Shown here: piece after piece, positions 9,050 to 18,190 of the stretch
Numbering within the stretch: position 1 is the first letter of the stretch
Layout of the letters: every line of letters begins with the position of its first letter
DNA from: Saccharopolyspora flava
Lineage (GTDB): Bacteria > Actinomycetota > Actinomycetes > Mycobacteriales > Pseudonocardiaceae
NCBI RefSeq assembly: GCF_900116135.1
Contig: NZ_FOZX01000003.1
Location: 124,001 to 188,000, forward strand
DNA length: 64,000 nucleotides
Reading direction: 5' to 3'
Position numbers and translations under genes: made by a program
The notes under the pieces: model-generated
Databases searched by the model: none
What the model was told of the DNA's origin: nothing
Seen by the model: the letters and a program-made list of their open reading frames with translations, nothing else

Positions 9050-9081
9050 AGGTATATACCTAGACGACTACCTAGTTTCAC
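9050..9081 (-). promoter_or_regulatory. Probable promoter giving a leaderless GH25 mRNA
   Basis: On the minus strand a -35-like GTGAAA (9081-9076) and a -10-like TATATA (9058-9053) are separated by 17 nt, and the ATG at 9047 begins 5 nt after the -10 box. No ribosome site precedes the ATG, which fits a leaderless transcript. The -10 lies inside the perfect palindrome AGGTATATACCT (9050-9061), and CTAGGTA occurs twice in the promoter, so a repressor may bind here. The start site is inferred. Confidence 0.5.
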
Positions 9082-9205
9082 CCCATCGGGTATCGATGCC
9101 CACATGGCCGGTTACGCATCGTGAGACCACCCCGGCTGTTGTCGAATCCTAACCACACCGCTCCCCCACCTCGGCACCACCCCACCTCGGGTTCGAGGGT
9201 CGCCA

Positions 9206-9279
9206 GGGGACAGTTTTAGCCATAACTGTCCGGACATTTCGGGCATCGGGGCCGGGCGGTTCTCACTAAAACTGTCCCC
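9206..9279 (-). repeat. 74-bp inverted-repeat element, copy A
   Basis: The ends are a perfect 14-bp terminal inverted repeat (GGGGACAGTTTTAG / CTAAAACTGTCCCC), extended by further symmetric bases (CCA / TGG) in this copy. Read on the minus strand it aligns over its full 74 bp with the copies at 49595-49668 and 50633-50706, sharing the internal CCCGAAATGTCCGGACAGTT. Its two halves are hairpins of the type GACAGTT-N8-AACTGTC; in this copy only one of the two is intact. All three copies are intergenic and of identical length. It encodes nothing. Confidence 0.8.
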
Positions 9280-9467
9280 TGGTGAGGATCGCGCCACGGA
9301 GCGCCCATCTCCGAGCACCGTGCGTCATGGGGTGCGAGGCAGGGGTGGCGGGCGACCCCGGGGGTCCCGACACGCCGGGTCCAGTGGCACGGTTGCCCAG
9401 GTGTCGGGTCGGGCACAATGCTCGATCGGATCTGGCGAAGATCGCAGAGAAGGCGGAACCAGGAAAC

Positions 9468-11858
9468 GTGACGACGACTGTTCATCAGAAGATCGCCGAG
9501 GAGCTCGGGGTCCGCGAAGGCCAGGTGGCCTCTGCCGTCGAACTGCTCGACGGCGGGTCGACCGTGCCCTTCATCGCGCGCTACCGGAAGGAAGTGACCG
9601 GGGCGCTCGACGACGCCCAGCTGCGCACCCTGGAGGAACGGCTGCGCTACCTGCGCGAGCTCGAGGAGCGGCGCGCCACGGTGCTGGAGTCGATCCGCTC
9701 GCAGGGCAAGCTCAGCGACGAGCTGGAGACCCAGATCAACGCCGCCGACTCCAAGGCGCGCCTGGAGGACATCTACCTCCCGTACAAGCCCAAGCGGCGC
9801 ACCAAGGCCCAGATCGCCATCGAGGCGGGCCTGGAACCGCTGGCCGACCAGCTGCTGTCGGACCCGAGCAACGACCCGCAGGCCACCGCCGAGGGCTTCG
9901 TCGACGCCGACAAGGGCGTGGCCGACGTCCAGGCGGCCCTCGACGGCGCCCGCTCGATCCTGGTGGAGCGCTTCTCCGAGGACGCCGACCTCATCGGCGA
10001 GCTGCGCGAGCAGATGTGGACGCGCGGCCGGATCGTCTCCAAGGTCCGCGAGGGCAAGCAGGAGGAAGGCGCCAAGTTCGCCGACTACTTCGAGTTCGAC
10101 GAGCCCTTCACCGCGCTGCCCTCGCACCGCATCCTCGCGCTGTTCCGCGGCGAGAACGAGGAGGCCCTGGAGCTGTCCCTCGAACCCGACGACGGCACGC
10201 CGGTCGAGGGCCCGACCTCCTACGAGCTGCGGATCGCCCAGCAGTTCGGCATCGCCGCCCAGGGCCGCCCGGCCGACAAGTGGCTCTCCGACGTGGTCCG
10301 CTGGGCCTGGCGGACCCGCGTGCTGACCCGGCTGAGCGTGGACCTGCGGCTGCGGCTGCGCCAGCACGCCGAGGACGAGGCCGTCCGGGTGTTCGCGGCG
10401 AACCTGCGGGACCTGCTGCTGGCCGCCCCGGCCGGCTCGCGCGCCACGATGGGCCTGGACCCGGGCTACCGGACCGGCGTGAAGGTCGCGATCGTCGACG
10501 GCACCGGCAAGGTCGTGGCCACCGACACCATCTACCCGCACCAGCCGCAGCGGCAGTGGGACCAGGCGCTGGCCAAGCTCGCCGAGCTGGCCCAGCGGCA
10601 CGAGGTGGACCTGATCGCGATCGGCAACGGCACCGCCTCCCGCGAGACCGACAAGCTGGCCGGTGAGCTGATCGGCAAGCACCCGGAGCTCAAGCTGAGC
10701 AAGGTCTCGGTCTCCGAGGCCGGCGCCTCGGTGTACTCGGCCTCGCCCTACGCCTCGCGGGAGCTGCCGGAGCTGGACGTGTCGCTGCGCGGCGCGGTGT
10801 CCATCGCCCGCCGGTTGCAGGACCCGCTGGCCGAGCTGGTCAAGATCGACCCGAAGTCGATCGGCGTGGGCCAGTACCAGCACGACGTCTCCGAGTCGAA
10901 GCTGTCGCGCTCGCTGGACGCGGTGGTCGAGGACTGCGTGAACGCCGTCGGCGTGGACGTCAACACCGCCTCGGCACCGCTGCTGACCCGCGTGTCGGGC
11001 ATCAGCGAGACCCTCGCGGAGAACATCGTCAGCCACCGCGACGGCAACGGGCCGTTCCGCACCCGCAAGGCGCTCAAGGACGTGGCCCGGCTCGGGCCGA
11101 AGGCGTTCGAGCAGTGCGCGGGCTTCCTGCGCATCCCGGACGGCGACGACCCGCTGGACTCCTCGGCCGTGCACCCCGAGGCCTACCCGGTGGTGCACCG
11201 GATCCTGGCCTCCACGCAGAGCGAGATCGACGCGCTGATCGGCAACGCGAAGGTCCTCAAGCAGCTGCGGCCGCAGGACTTCGTCGACGAGCAGTTCGGC
11301 CTGCCGACGGTCACCGACATCCTCGCCGAGCTGGACAAGCCGGGCCGCGACCCGCGTCCGGAGTTCAAGACGGCGACCTTCGCCGAGGGCGTCGAGAAGA
11401 TCGCCGACCTGCAGCAGGGCATGACGCTGGAGGGCGTGGTCACCAACGTGGCGGCGTTCGGCGCGTTCGTCGACGTGGGCGTCCACCAGGACGGCCTGGT
11501 GCACGTGTCGGCGATGTCGAAGAACTTCGTCAACGACCCGCACGACGTGGTCAAGTCCGGCGACATCGTCCGGGTGAAGGTCCTCGACGTCGACATCCCG
11601 CGCAAGCGGATCTCGCTGACGCTGCGACTGGACGACGAGCCGGGCAAGGGCGGCAAGCCCGAGCGCGCCGAGCAGGGCGTCCGCGCAGGTGGCGGCCGCG
11701 GCAACAGCGGCGGCAACGGTGGCGGGGGCAACCGCAACGGCGGCGGCAACCGCGGCGGCGGGAAGCAGAACCGCGGCGGTGGTGGCCGCCAGCGCAACGA
11801 CGCTCCCAGCGGGGCGATGGCCGAGGCGCTGCGCAGGGCCGGTTTCGGCAAGAACTGA
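9468..11858 (+). CDS. tex: RNA-binding transcription accessory protein Tex
   Basis: This 796-aa protein has the normal Tex length and order: N-terminal helical Tex domain ([13 protein letters not shown] near residue 35), YqgF/RNase H-like domain from about residue 325 ([17 protein letters not shown]), helix-hairpin-helix region ([19 protein letters not shown]) and a C-terminal S1 RNA-binding domain from about residue 650 ([18 protein letters not shown]). Tex binds nucleic acid, associates with transcription complexes and is related to eukaryotic Spt6. The last about 60 residues form a Gly/Asn/Arg-rich tail resembling an RGG box, which adds low-specificity RNA binding and is typical of actinobacterial versions. 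The GTG at 9468 opens the standard N-terminus [14 protein letters not shown]. It is a single-gene unit closed by a strong terminator. Confidence 0.95.
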   Translation: MTTTVHQKIAEELGVREGQVASAVELLDGGSTVPFIARYRKEVTGALDDAQLRTLEERLRYLRELEERRATVLESIRSQGKLSDELETQINAADSKARLEDIYLPYKPKRRTKAQIAIEAGLEPLADQLLSDPSNDPQATAEGFVDADKGVADVQAALDGARSILVERFSEDADLIGELREQMWTRGRIVSKVREGKQEEGAKFADYFEFDEPFTALPSHRILALFRGENEEALELSLEPDDGTPVEGPTSYELRIAQQFGIAAQGRPADKWLSDVVRWAWRTRVLTRLSVDLRLRLRQHAEDEAVRVFAANLRDLLLAAPAGSRATMGLDPGYRTGVKVAIVDGTGKVVATDTIYPHQPQRQWDQALAKLAELAQRHEVDLIAIGNGTASRETDKLAGELIGKHPELKLSKVSVSEAGASVYSASPYASRELPELDVSLRGAVSIARRLQDPLAELVKIDPKSIGVGQYQHDVSESKLSRSLDAVVEDCVNAVGVDVNTASAPLLTRVSGISETLAENIVSHRDGNGPFRTRKALKDVARLGPKAFEQCAGFLRIPDGDDPLDSSAVHPEAYPVVHRILASTQSEIDALIGNAKVLKQLRPQDFVDEQFGLPTVTDILAELDKPGRDPRPEFKTATFAEGVEKIADLQQGMTLEGVVTNVAAFGAFVDVGVHQDGLVHVSAMSKNFVNDPHDVVKSGDIVRVKVLDVDIPRKRISLTLRLDDEPGKGGKPERAEQGVRAGGGRGNSGGNGGGGNRNGGGNRGGGKQNRGGGGRQRNDAPSGAMAEALRRAGFGKN

Positions 11859-11870
11859 TCGCGAACCGAC

Positions 11871-11908
11871 GAGGGGCTCCCGGCGATGCGCGTCGCCGGG
11901 AGCCCCTC
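11871..11908. terminator. Bidirectional intrinsic terminator after tex
   Basis: A perfect 16-bp inverted repeat (GAGGGGCTCCCGGCGA / TCGCCGGGAGCCCCTC) with a 6-nt loop is followed by TTGT on the plus strand. It ends transcription of tex and of the convergent DUF397 gene. Confidence 0.9.
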
Positions 11909-11916
11909 TTGTCATG

Positions 11917-12105
11917 TCACCGGTCGAAACGTCCGGCCTTGATGGCGTTCACGAAGGAACGCCACTGCTCGGCCGAGGCGGTGATGCTCTCCTGCCGCGA
12001 TGAGTTCCGCACGGCGATACCGGGTCTCAGGGGGCCGACTTCCAGGCGGGAACTCAGGTTGTGAGACCGCGACGAAGCTCGCCACAGGGCCGGGTTCGCT
12101 GTCAT
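11917..12105 (-). CDS. DUF397 domain protein, 62 aa
   Basis: The protein shows the DUF397 pattern: WRASSRSH at the start, a central IAVRNSSRQ, and WRSFVNAIKAGRFD at the end. DUF397 proteins in actinomycetes usually sit beside an XRE-family regulator and are thought to be its small partner. Here no XRE gene is adjacent; the neighbour upstream is a MerR gene 296 bp away. The ATG at 12105 follows GGAAGG. The usual DUF397 motif CVEVA is replaced by RLEVGPL, so the protein is a diverged member and may work with a regulator encoded elsewhere. Confidence 0.85.
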   Translation of the reverse strand: MTANPALWRASSRSHNLSSRLEVGPLRPGIAVRNSSRQESITASAEQWRSFVNAIKAGRFDR

Positions 12106-12400
12106 GTTCTCGCGCCTTCCAGCTGATCGAGGATCACGGCGTCGGATCCGTTGTCTCACACGGACCCGCCACCAATCTCAGAAGGGTAATCACCGCCCCG
12201 GAGCGGACGATCACTTCCTCACCCGCCGCCGCGAGCCTTCTGAACCGATCTTGAAACCGCGTTCGTCCACAGTGGACGAACGGGAAAGCGCGGGGAAAGG
12301 CCGTCCGCCGAAACCGGCCCGCAGGAAAGTGGTGGGAAAGCGAGACGCGGCGGCACCGGCGAATTACGCGCCCGATCAGGACACCGAAAACCCGAAAGCG

Positions 12401-13162
12401 TCAGCGATCGGCGGTTTCCCTGCCGGACGAGGCGACCTCGCGCTGAGACATGACCTCGGCCATGCGTTCTCCGACGACGGTGGGGATGAGGCGCTCGGCC
12501 GAGCGGATCGCCGCGGCCTGCAGCGCGTTGAACACCAGCGGGCGCAGCCGGTCGATGACCTCGCCGTAGAACGGAGTGGCCTCCTCGGCGCTCGACGCGC
12601 GGGTCACCACGTGCTGCCGCACCAGGTCGGCGAGGTCGTCACCGAGCGAATCCACCTTGCGCAGCAGTTCTTCGGCGATCGTCAGCGTCTCCGACAGCGG
12701 GATGCCGAGGTCGACCATCTCCACCGCCGCGTCGTAGAGCAGCGGGCTGGTGGTGACGAAACCGCGTCCGCGCCGCTCCAGGATGCCCAGGTCGATGACC
12801 CGCTTGATCGCGCTCGGGGTGATCTGGGTGCCGAAGCGCTTGCGCAGCTCGCCCAGCGTCACCGTCCGCGGCTGCTCCTTGGCCCAGGTGCGGTCGGCGA
12901 CCGCCTCCTCCAGGCCGAGCACGTCGCCGAGGCTGCGACCGGACTCCCAGGCGCCCAGCATCTCCTTGATCTGCGCGAACGCGTATCCGCGCTCCAGCAT
13001 GCTGATGATCAGCTTGAGCCTGGTCAGGTGCGCGTCGGAGTAGATCGCCGTGCGACCCTCCTTGCGGGGCGGCGGCAGCAGGTCGCGATCCTGGTAGACG
13101 CGAACGTTGCGCACCGTGGTTCCCGCTGCCCGGGCGAGGTCGTCGATCCGATAGTCCACCAC
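12401..13162 (-). CDS. MerR family transcriptional regulator
   Basis: The 253-aa protein has an N-terminal MerR winged helix-turn-helix (YRIDDLARAAGTTVRNVRVYQDRDLLPPP, residues about 3-32) and the wing/coil that follows (RLKLIISMLERGYAFAQIKEML). The C-terminal about 150 residues are helical with no metal-binding cysteines, so it is not a metal sensor; an effector domain of unknown ligand is likely. MerR proteins twist promoters with long spacers. Start choice is uncertain: GTG at 13162 gives the usual short N-terminal lead, without a clear ribosome site, and a TTG lies 9 codons upstream. The 295-bp gap between it and the DUF397 gene holds no gene I can support. Confidence 0.8.
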   Translation of the reverse strand: MVDYRIDDLARAAGTTVRNVRVYQDRDLLPPPRKEGRTAIYSDAHLTRLKLIISMLERGYAFAQIKEMLGAWESGRSLGDVLGLEEAVADRTWAKEQPRTVTLGELRKRFGTQITPSAIKRVIDLGILERRGRGFVTTSPLLYDAAVEMVDLGIPLSETLTIAEELLRKVDSLGDDLADLVRQHVVTRASSAEEATPFYGEVIDRLRPLVFNALQAAAIRSAERLIPTVVGERMAEVMSQREVASSGRETADR

Positions 13163-13226
13163 GCCGCGAAGTGTAGTTACTCGTCGCAAGCCGTGCCGCT
13201 CCCCGTGCGCGCCGGGATTCGGCGGT

Positions 13227-13988
13227 TCAGGACAGGAAACCCCGCAGCAACGCGGCCGTTCCCTCCAGGTGTTCGGCCATCGCGACGCGAGCCTTCTGCG
13301 CGTCTCCGTCCAGCACGGCGCGCACGACGGCCTCGTGCTGCTCGTTTGAGTGCTCGATGTTGCGCTCCAGCAGCGGAATCGCGTCGAGCAGCGCGTTGAT
13401 CCGCATCCGCACGTCGGCGATCGCCGAGGTCAGCGACGCCGATCCGGTCAGCTCGGCGATCGCGAGGTGCAGACGTGAATCCATCCGCCGGTAGTGCCGC
13501 AGTGCGCAGTCGCCGGCCTCGCCCAGCCGCGAAACGAGATGCGCGCGCTCCGCTTCGCCCAGCTCGCGGGAGGCGGCCTGCTCGGCCGCGCCGACTTCCA
13601 GCACGTGCCGGTGCGTCAGCGCGTCGTGCAGGTCGACGCCGAGTTCGCGCGCGATCCGGCGCGGCCCCTTCCTGCTGGACCGCGCCGGTTCGGCGTTGAC
13701 GAACGTGCCACCGTAGCGACCGCGCCGGGACTCCACGTAACCGGATTCCTGCAGCGCCCGAATGGCTTCCCGCAAGGTGACCCGGCTCACCCCGAGCCGT
13801 GCGGCGAGTTCGCGTTCGGCGGGGAGCCGTTCCCCGGGTGCGACGACGCCGAGCCGGATCGCCTGCAGCAGCCGCTCCACGGTCTCCTCGAAGGCGTTGC
13901 CCGCGCGCACGGCGCGGAACAGCGCCTCCTCGGCCCGGTCCCGCAGCACCAGCGGTTCCCCCGGCACGTCGCCTCCTCGCTCGCTCAC
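13227..13988 (-). CDS. FadR-subfamily GntR transcriptional regulator
   Basis: The 253-aa protein has a GntR winged helix at residues about 30-105 (PGERLPAERELAARLGVSRVTLREAIRALQESGYV) and a C-terminal FCD helical ligand domain. The FCD metal-site residues are partly visible as the Asp and His in MDSRLHLAIAELTG and the His in EHSNEQHEAVVRAVLDGD. FCD regulators bind small carboxylates or acyl groups. Its start overlaps the stop of the upstream SDR gene by 4 bp, making it the last gene of the five-gene ethanolamine-type operon and its probable regulator. An extra approx. 25-residue N-terminal lead before the winged helix is slightly long for the family. Confidence 0.88.
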   Translation of the reverse strand: MSERGGDVPGEPLVLRDRAEEALFRAVRAGNAFEETVERLLQAIRLGVVAPGERLPAERELAARLGVSRVTLREAIRALQESGYVESRRGRYGGTFVNAEPARSSRKGPRRIARELGVDLHDALTHRHVLEVGAAEQAASRELGEAERAHLVSRLGEAGDCALRHYRRMDSRLHLAIAELTGSASLTSAIADVRMRINALLDAIPLLERNIEHSNEQHEAVVRAVLDGDAQKARVAMAEHLEGTAALLRGFLS

Positions 13989-14752
13989 AGCGGTGTCACG
14001 TACGCCCCCGAGATCCCGCCGTCGACCAGGAACTGCGAGGCGGTGATGAACGAGGCGTCATCGCTGGCCAGGAACGCCACGGCCGCGGCGATCTCGGTGG
14101 CCTCCGCGAATCGTCCCATCGGCACGTGCACCAGGCGCCGCTGGGCGCGCTCGGGGTCCTTGGCGAACAGCTCCTGCAGCAGCGGGGTGTTGACCGGGCC
14201 GGGGCACAGCGCGTTGACGCGGATGCCCTCGCGCGCGAACTGCACGCCCAGCTCCCGCGACAGGGCCAGCACGCCGCCCTTGCTGGCGGTGTAGGAGATC
14301 TGCGAGGTCGCCGCGCCCATCACCGCGACGAACGAGGCGGTGTTGATGATCGAGCCCTTGCCGCGCCGCCGCATGTGCGGCAGGACGTGCTTGCAGCACA
14401 GGTAAACCGACGTCAGGTTCACCTCCTGCACCTTCTGCCAGGCCTCGATGCCGGTGTCGAGGATGGAATCGTCGTCGGGCGGGGAGATCCCGGCGTTGTT
14501 GAAGGCGATGTCGACGGCGCCGTGCTCGGCCTCGGCGGTGGCGTAGAGCCGCTCGACGGCGGTGGCGTCGGTGACGTCGGTGTGCACGAACATCCCGCCG
14601 ACCTCCTCGGCGGCGCGCTCACCGGTCTCGGCGTCGAGATCGGCGATGACCACGCGGGCTCCTTCGGCGGCGAAGCGGCGCGCGGTGGCCAGCCCGATCC
14701 CGCTGCCGCCGCCGGTGATGACGGCGACCCGGTCCTGCAGACGTTCCGGCAT
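13985..14752 (-). CDS. Short-chain dehydrogenase/reductase in the ethanolamine-type operon
   Basis: This 255-aa classical SDR has the dinucleotide motif TGGGSGIG near residue 13, an acidic residue in ADLDAET that predicts NAD over NADP, the structural NNAG motif, and the catalytic Ser plus YTASK. In the pathway suggested by its neighbours the needed step is oxidation of the free hydroxyl of gamma-glutamylethanolamide to the aldehyde, which would then feed the aldehyde dehydrogenase encoded just upstream. An NAD-dependent SDR fits that role, but this is inference from position. It lies 15 bp after the aldehyde dehydrogenase gene and overlaps the FadR gene by 4 bp. Confidence 0.87.
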   Translation of the reverse strand: MPERLQDRVAVITGGGSGIGLATARRFAAEGARVVIADLDAETGERAAEEVGGMFVHTDVTDATAVERLYATAEAEHGAVDIAFNNAGISPPDDDSILDTGIEAWQKVQEVNLTSVYLCCKHVLPHMRRRGKGSIINTASFVAVMGAATSQISYTASKGGVLALSRELGVQFAREGIRVNALCPGPVNTPLLQELFAKDPERAQRRLVHVPMGRFAEATEIAAAVAFLASDDASFITASQFLVDGGISGAYVTPL

Positions 14753-14767
14753 GACGTTCCTCCTGAC

Positions 14768-16123
14768 TCACGCGGTGGGGATGAAGACGTTCTTCGTCTC
14801 GGTGAACGCCTCGGCCGCGTCCGGGCCGAGTTCGCGGCCCAGACCGGACTGCTTGAAGCCGCCGAACGGCGTGGTGGGCCGGACCGAGGCGTGCGAGTTG
14901 ACCGACAGGTTCCCGGCCTGCACGCCGCGCGAGACCCGCAGCGCGCGTCCCACGTCGCGGGTCCAGATCGAGCCGGACAGGCCGTAGCTGGTGTCGTTGG
15001 CGATCCGCACCGCGTCGTCCTCGTCGGCGAAGGGCACGACCGCCACGACCGGCCCGAAGATCTCGTCGGTGAACGCGGGATCGTCGAGCGTGGTGGTCAG
15101 CACCGTGGGCGGGAACCAGAACCCCTCTCCCGCAGGCGCTTCGGCCTGAATCGCGACGTCGCCGCGGACGTAGGAGGCGACCTTGTCGCGGTGCGCGGCG
15201 GAGATGAGCGGGCCCATCTCGGTGTCCTCCTCGGACGGGTCGCCGACCTTCACCCCGCGCACCGCGGGTTCCAGCAGTTCCAGGAACCGGTCGTGGACGG
15301 ACCGCTGCACGAGGATGCGGGAGCGCGCGCAGCAGTCCTGACCGGCATTGTCGAAGACCCCGTAGGGCGCGGTGGCCGCGGCCCGCTCCAGGTCGGCGTC
15401 GTCGAAGACGACGTTGGCGCTCTTGCCGCCGAGTTCGAGCGTGACGCGTTTGACCTGGTCGGCGCACCCGGCCATGATCCGCTTGCCGACGCGGGTGGAG
15501 CCGGTGAACACCACCTTGCGCACGTCGGGGTGGGTGACGAAGCGCTCCCCGACCACCGGGCCCTCGCCCGGCAGCACCGTGAGCAGCCCTTCGGGCAGGC
15601 CGGCTTCGAGGGCGAGCTCGCCGAGGCGGATCGCGGTCAGCGGGGTGAGCTCGGCGGGTTTGAGCACCACCGCGTTGCCCGCCGCCAGGGCGGGCGCCAG
15701 TCCCCAGCCGGCGATGGGCATCGGGAAGTTCCACGGCACGATCACCCCGACCACGCCCAGGGGTTCCTGGAAGGTCATGTCGATGCCGCCCGCGACCGGG
15801 ATCTGCCTGCCGAAGAGCCGTTCCGGGGTGGCCGCGTAGTACTCGAGCACGTCGCGGACGTTGGCCGCCTCGCCGCGCGCGGAGCTGATGGGGTGCCCGG
15901 AGTTGCGGACCTCCAGGCGCGCGAGGTTCTCCAGGTCGCCGTCGACGGCGTCGGCGAACCGCCGCAGCAGCCGAGCCCGGTCGGCGGGCGCCAGGGCGGC
16001 CCAGTCCCGTTGCGCGGCAACGGCTCTGGCGATGGCCGCGTCGGTCTGCTCGACGGTGCGCAGCGGCACCACCGCGATGGTCTCCCCGGTCGCCGGGTTG
16101 ATGACGTCCTGCACGTCGTTCAC
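14768..16123 (-). CDS. Aldehyde dehydrogenase (gamma-glutamyl-aldehyde type)
   Basis: The 451-aa protein is an NAD(P)-dependent aldehyde dehydrogenase with VPWNFPMPIAGWGLAPALAAG, the catalytic Glu in LELGGKSAN and the nucleophilic Cys in NAGQDCCARSRI. The GTG at 16123 overlaps the stop of the upstream hydrolase (GTGA), giving the natural start VNDVQDVINPATGE; longer frames upstream are a shadow of that gene. In the Puu pathway an aldehyde dehydrogenase oxidises gamma-glutamyl-aminoaldehydes, and its place between a gamma-glutamyl ligase, a gamma-glutamyl hydrolase and an SDR suggests the same here. At 451 aa it is about 40 residues shorter than typical family members. Confidence 0.9.
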   Translation of the reverse strand: MNDVQDVINPATGETIAVVPLRTVEQTDAAIARAVAAQRDWAALAPADRARLLRRFADAVDGDLENLARLEVRNSGHPISSARGEAANVRDVLEYYAATPERLFGRQIPVAGGIDMTFQEPLGVVGVIVPWNFPMPIAGWGLAPALAAGNAVVLKPAELTPLTAIRLGELALEAGLPEGLLTVLPGEGPVVGERFVTHPDVRKVVFTGSTRVGKRIMAGCADQVKRVTLELGGKSANVVFDDADLERAAATAPYGVFDNAGQDCCARSRILVQRSVHDRFLELLEPAVRGVKVGDPSEEDTEMGPLISAAHRDKVASYVRGDVAIQAEAPAGEGFWFPPTVLTTTLDDPAFTDEIFGPVVAVVPFADEDDAVRIANDTSYGLSGSIWTRDVGRALRVSRGVQAGNLSVNSHASVRPTTPFGGFKQSGLGRELGPDAAEAFTETKNVFIPTA

Positions 16124-16839
16124 GCGCCTTCCTCCTCGGCCGCCGCGACGAGGGCGGCGAACAGCCGGTCGTCGGTGCGGTCCTCCTCCGGATGCCACTG
16201 AACGCCGATCGCGAACCGCCCGGGCAGCTCCACCGCCTCGGGCGTGCCGTCCTCGGCCCGTCCGGTGACCACCAGGTCCCGGCCGATCTCGGCGAGGGCC
16301 TGGTGGTGGTAGCAGGGCACCTCGACCTGCGCGCCGAGCACGGCCGCGACGCGGCTGCCGGGGGCGAGCCGCACGCGGGTGCGGCCGAACTCGGCGGGTG
16401 CCGGTTGGTGCCCGGCGTGCTCGACGAGGTCGGGCAGGTGCTGCCGGAGCGTGCCGCCGAGGGCGACGTTGAGCACCTGCGCGCCCCGGCACACGCCCAG
16501 CACCGGCGTGCCCGCCGCCAGCGCGGCCCGCAGCAGGCGGCTCTCCCAGTCGTCGCGCTCGGGACTCGTGGCGCCCAGCAGCGAGTGCGGGGTCTGGCCG
16601 TAGCCGGCGGGGTCGAGATCCGGTCCGCCTGCGATGATCAGACCGTCCACTGCGGACACCGCGTCGTCGGCGGAGTCGGGCAGGACGGGCAGCAGCACCG
16701 GAAGTCCGCCCGCCCGGTGCACGGCGCGGACGTAGCCGGTCGGCAGCAGGGCCGCTTCCCGGTCCCACACTCCCCATCTCGCGCGTTCGACGTAGCTCGT
16801 GATGCCGATGACCGGCCGGTCAGAGCCGTTCGAAACCAC
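16120..16839 (-). CDS. Gamma-glutamyl hydrolase, class I glutamine amidotransferase-like (PuuD family)
   Basis: The 239-aa protein matches the PuuD / peptidase C26 family. The nucleophilic Cys is in LGVCRGAQVLN, and the His-Glu pair is in IGVQWHPEED. The start PVIGITSYVE and GGPDLDP are typical. It would hydrolyse a gamma-glutamyl amide, releasing glutamate, which is the closing step of a gamma-glutamylated-amine pathway. The GTG start lies 20 bp inside the 3' end of the glutamine-synthetase-like gene, and the stop overlaps the aldehyde dehydrogenase start, so all three are translationally coupled. Confidence 0.9.
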   Translation of the reverse strand: MVSNGSDRPVIGITSYVERARWGVWDREAALLPTGYVRAVHRAGGLPVLLPVLPDSADDAVSAVDGLIIAGGPDLDPAGYGQTPHSLLGATSPERDDWESRLLRAALAAGTPVLGVCRGAQVLNVALGGTLRQHLPDLVEHAGHQPAPAEFGRTRVRLAPGSRVAAVLGAQVEVPCYHHQALAEIGRDLVVTGRAEDGTPEAVELPGRFAIGVQWHPEEDRTDDRLFAALVAAAEEEGA

Positions 16840-18178
16840 GGACTCGCTCCCAGTCGGTGACGGCGGAGTCGAAGGCCGCGAGCTCCACGCGCGCGGCGTT
16901 GAGGTAGTGCTCGACGACGTCCTCGCCGAACGCCTTCACCGCGACCTCGCCGGCGGCGAGCCGGTCGGCGGCCTCGCGCAGGGTGCGCGGAACCGAGGGG
17001 CGGTCGGCGGCGTAGGCGTTGCCCTCCAGCATCGGTTCCAGCGGCAGCTCGGCCCGGATGCCGTGCAGCCCGGCGGCCAGGATCGCCGCCACCGCCAGGT
17101 ACGGGTTCACGTCGCCGCCCGGGACGCGGTTCTCCACCCGCAGGCTCTCGCCGTGCCCGACCACGCGCAGCGCGCAGGTGCGGTTGTCCCGGCCCCAGGC
17201 GATCGCCGTCGGCGCGAAACTCGCTGCGGCGTAGCGCTTGTAGGAGTTGATGTTGGGCGCCAGGAAGTACGTCAGCTCCGGCAGGCACGCCAGCTGCCCG
17301 GCGATGAAGTGCCGCATGATCGGCGAGAACCCGTGCTCGTCGTCGCCGGTCAGCGCCGAGCTGTTCGCGTCGCGGAGGCTGACGTGGATGTGGCAGGAGT
17401 TGCCCTCGCGCTCGTCGAACTTGGCCATGAAGGTCAGCCCGAGCCCGTCGGCGGCGGCGATCTCCTTCGCGCCGTTCTTGTACAGCACGTGGTTGTCGCA
17501 GCTGGTCAGCGCCTCGTCGTAGCGGATCGCGATCTCGTGCTGGCCGAGGTTGCACTCGCCCTTGGCCGATTCGACGTAGAGGCCGGCGCCGGTCATGTCG
17601 TTGCGGATGCGGCGCAGAAGTCCTTCCACGCGGCCGGTTCCGGCGATCGAGTAGTCCACGTTGTACTGATTGGCCGGGGTCAGGTCGCGGTAGCGCTTGT
17701 CCCAGGCCTGCTCGTAGGAGTCGCGGAACACCCGGAACTCCAGCTCGGTGCCGACGTGCGCGGTGAGCCCGAGCTCGGCCAGCGCGTCGAGCTGGCGGCG
17801 CAGGACCTGGCGCGGCGACGGGCCGACCGGTTCGCCCGAGTGCCACAGCACGTCGCAGAGCACCAGCGCGGTGGCCGGCTGCCACGGGATCAGCCGCAGC
17901 GTCGCCAGGTCGGGGCGCAGCACGAAGTCGCCGTAGCCGGTGTCCCAGGAGGTCAGCGCGTAGCCGTCGACGGTGTTCATCTCGACGTCCACGGCCAGCA
18001 GGTAGTTGCAGGCCTCGGTGCCGTGCGCCAGCACCTCGTCGAGGAAGTAGCGGGCGGCGCAGCGCTTGCCCTGGAGCCTGCCCTGCATGTCGGTCAGCGC
18101 GACGACCACCGTGTCGACGTCGCCGGAGTCGACCAGCTCGCGCAGTCGATCCACGGTCAGGGGTTCCTGCTGCGGCAC
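16820..18178 (-). CDS. Glutamine-synthetase-like gamma-glutamyl amine ligase (GlnA4/PuuA type)
   Basis: The 452-aa protein has the glutamine synthetase fold: N-terminal beta-grasp segment (VALTDMQGRLQGKR), ammonium/substrate-site region GTELEF, ATP-binding KFDEREGNSCHIHVSL, and VENRVPGGDVNPYLA. It lacks the adenylylation loop tyrosine context of true GlnA and has the shorter PuuA-like length. PuuA, and the actinomycete GlnA3 and GlnA4 enzymes, join glutamate to an amine (putrescine, polyamines or ethanolamine) using ATP. The divergent ethanolamine-type permease favours ethanolamine as substrate. It is the first gene of the five-gene operon, with a GTG start after GGGAGG. Polyamines remain an alternative substrate. 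Confidence 0.88.
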   Translation of the reverse strand: MPQQEPLTVDRLRELVDSGDVDTVVVALTDMQGRLQGKRCAARYFLDEVLAHGTEACNYLLAVDVEMNTVDGYALTSWDTGYGDFVLRPDLATLRLIPWQPATALVLCDVLWHSGEPVGPSPRQVLRRQLDALAELGLTAHVGTELEFRVFRDSYEQAWDKRYRDLTPANQYNVDYSIAGTGRVEGLLRRIRNDMTGAGLYVESAKGECNLGQHEIAIRYDEALTSCDNHVLYKNGAKEIAAADGLGLTFMAKFDEREGNSCHIHVSLRDANSSALTGDDEHGFSPIMRHFIAGQLACLPELTYFLAPNINSYKRYAAASFAPTAIAWGRDNRTCALRVVGHGESLRVENRVPGGDVNPYLAVAAILAAGLHGIRAELPLEPMLEGNAYAADRPSVPRTLREAADRLAAGEVAVKAFGEDVVEHYLNAARVELAAFDSAVTDWERVRGFERL

Positions 18179-18190
18179 CGCGCCTCCCGG

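Larger units (their letters stand above)
9048..9467. other. Intergenic region between GH25 and tex
   Basis: This 420-bp gap between divergent genes holds the GH25 promoter, one copy of the 74-bp inverted-repeat element (9206-9279) and the tex leader. I see no gene in it. A reading frame that runs through it into tex has no start with a ribosome site before 9468. Confidence 0.6.

Noticed and set aside
9216..11915. 899-codon open frame antisense to tex
   Set aside because: High-GC DNA leaves long open frames opposite real genes. The translation is low-complexity (Leu/Val/Arg/Gly/His) with no domain, whereas the plus strand encodes a textbook Tex.
13799..16201. 800-codon frame antisense to SDR and aldehyde dehydrogenase genes
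   Set aside because: Covers parts of several genes with clear catalytic motifs on the other strand.
16803..16817. ACCGGCCGGT dyad as another copy of the lipid operator
   Set aside because: It lies inside a coding region and differs from the ACCGACYAGTCGGT consensus; GC-rich dyads of this size are common by chance.
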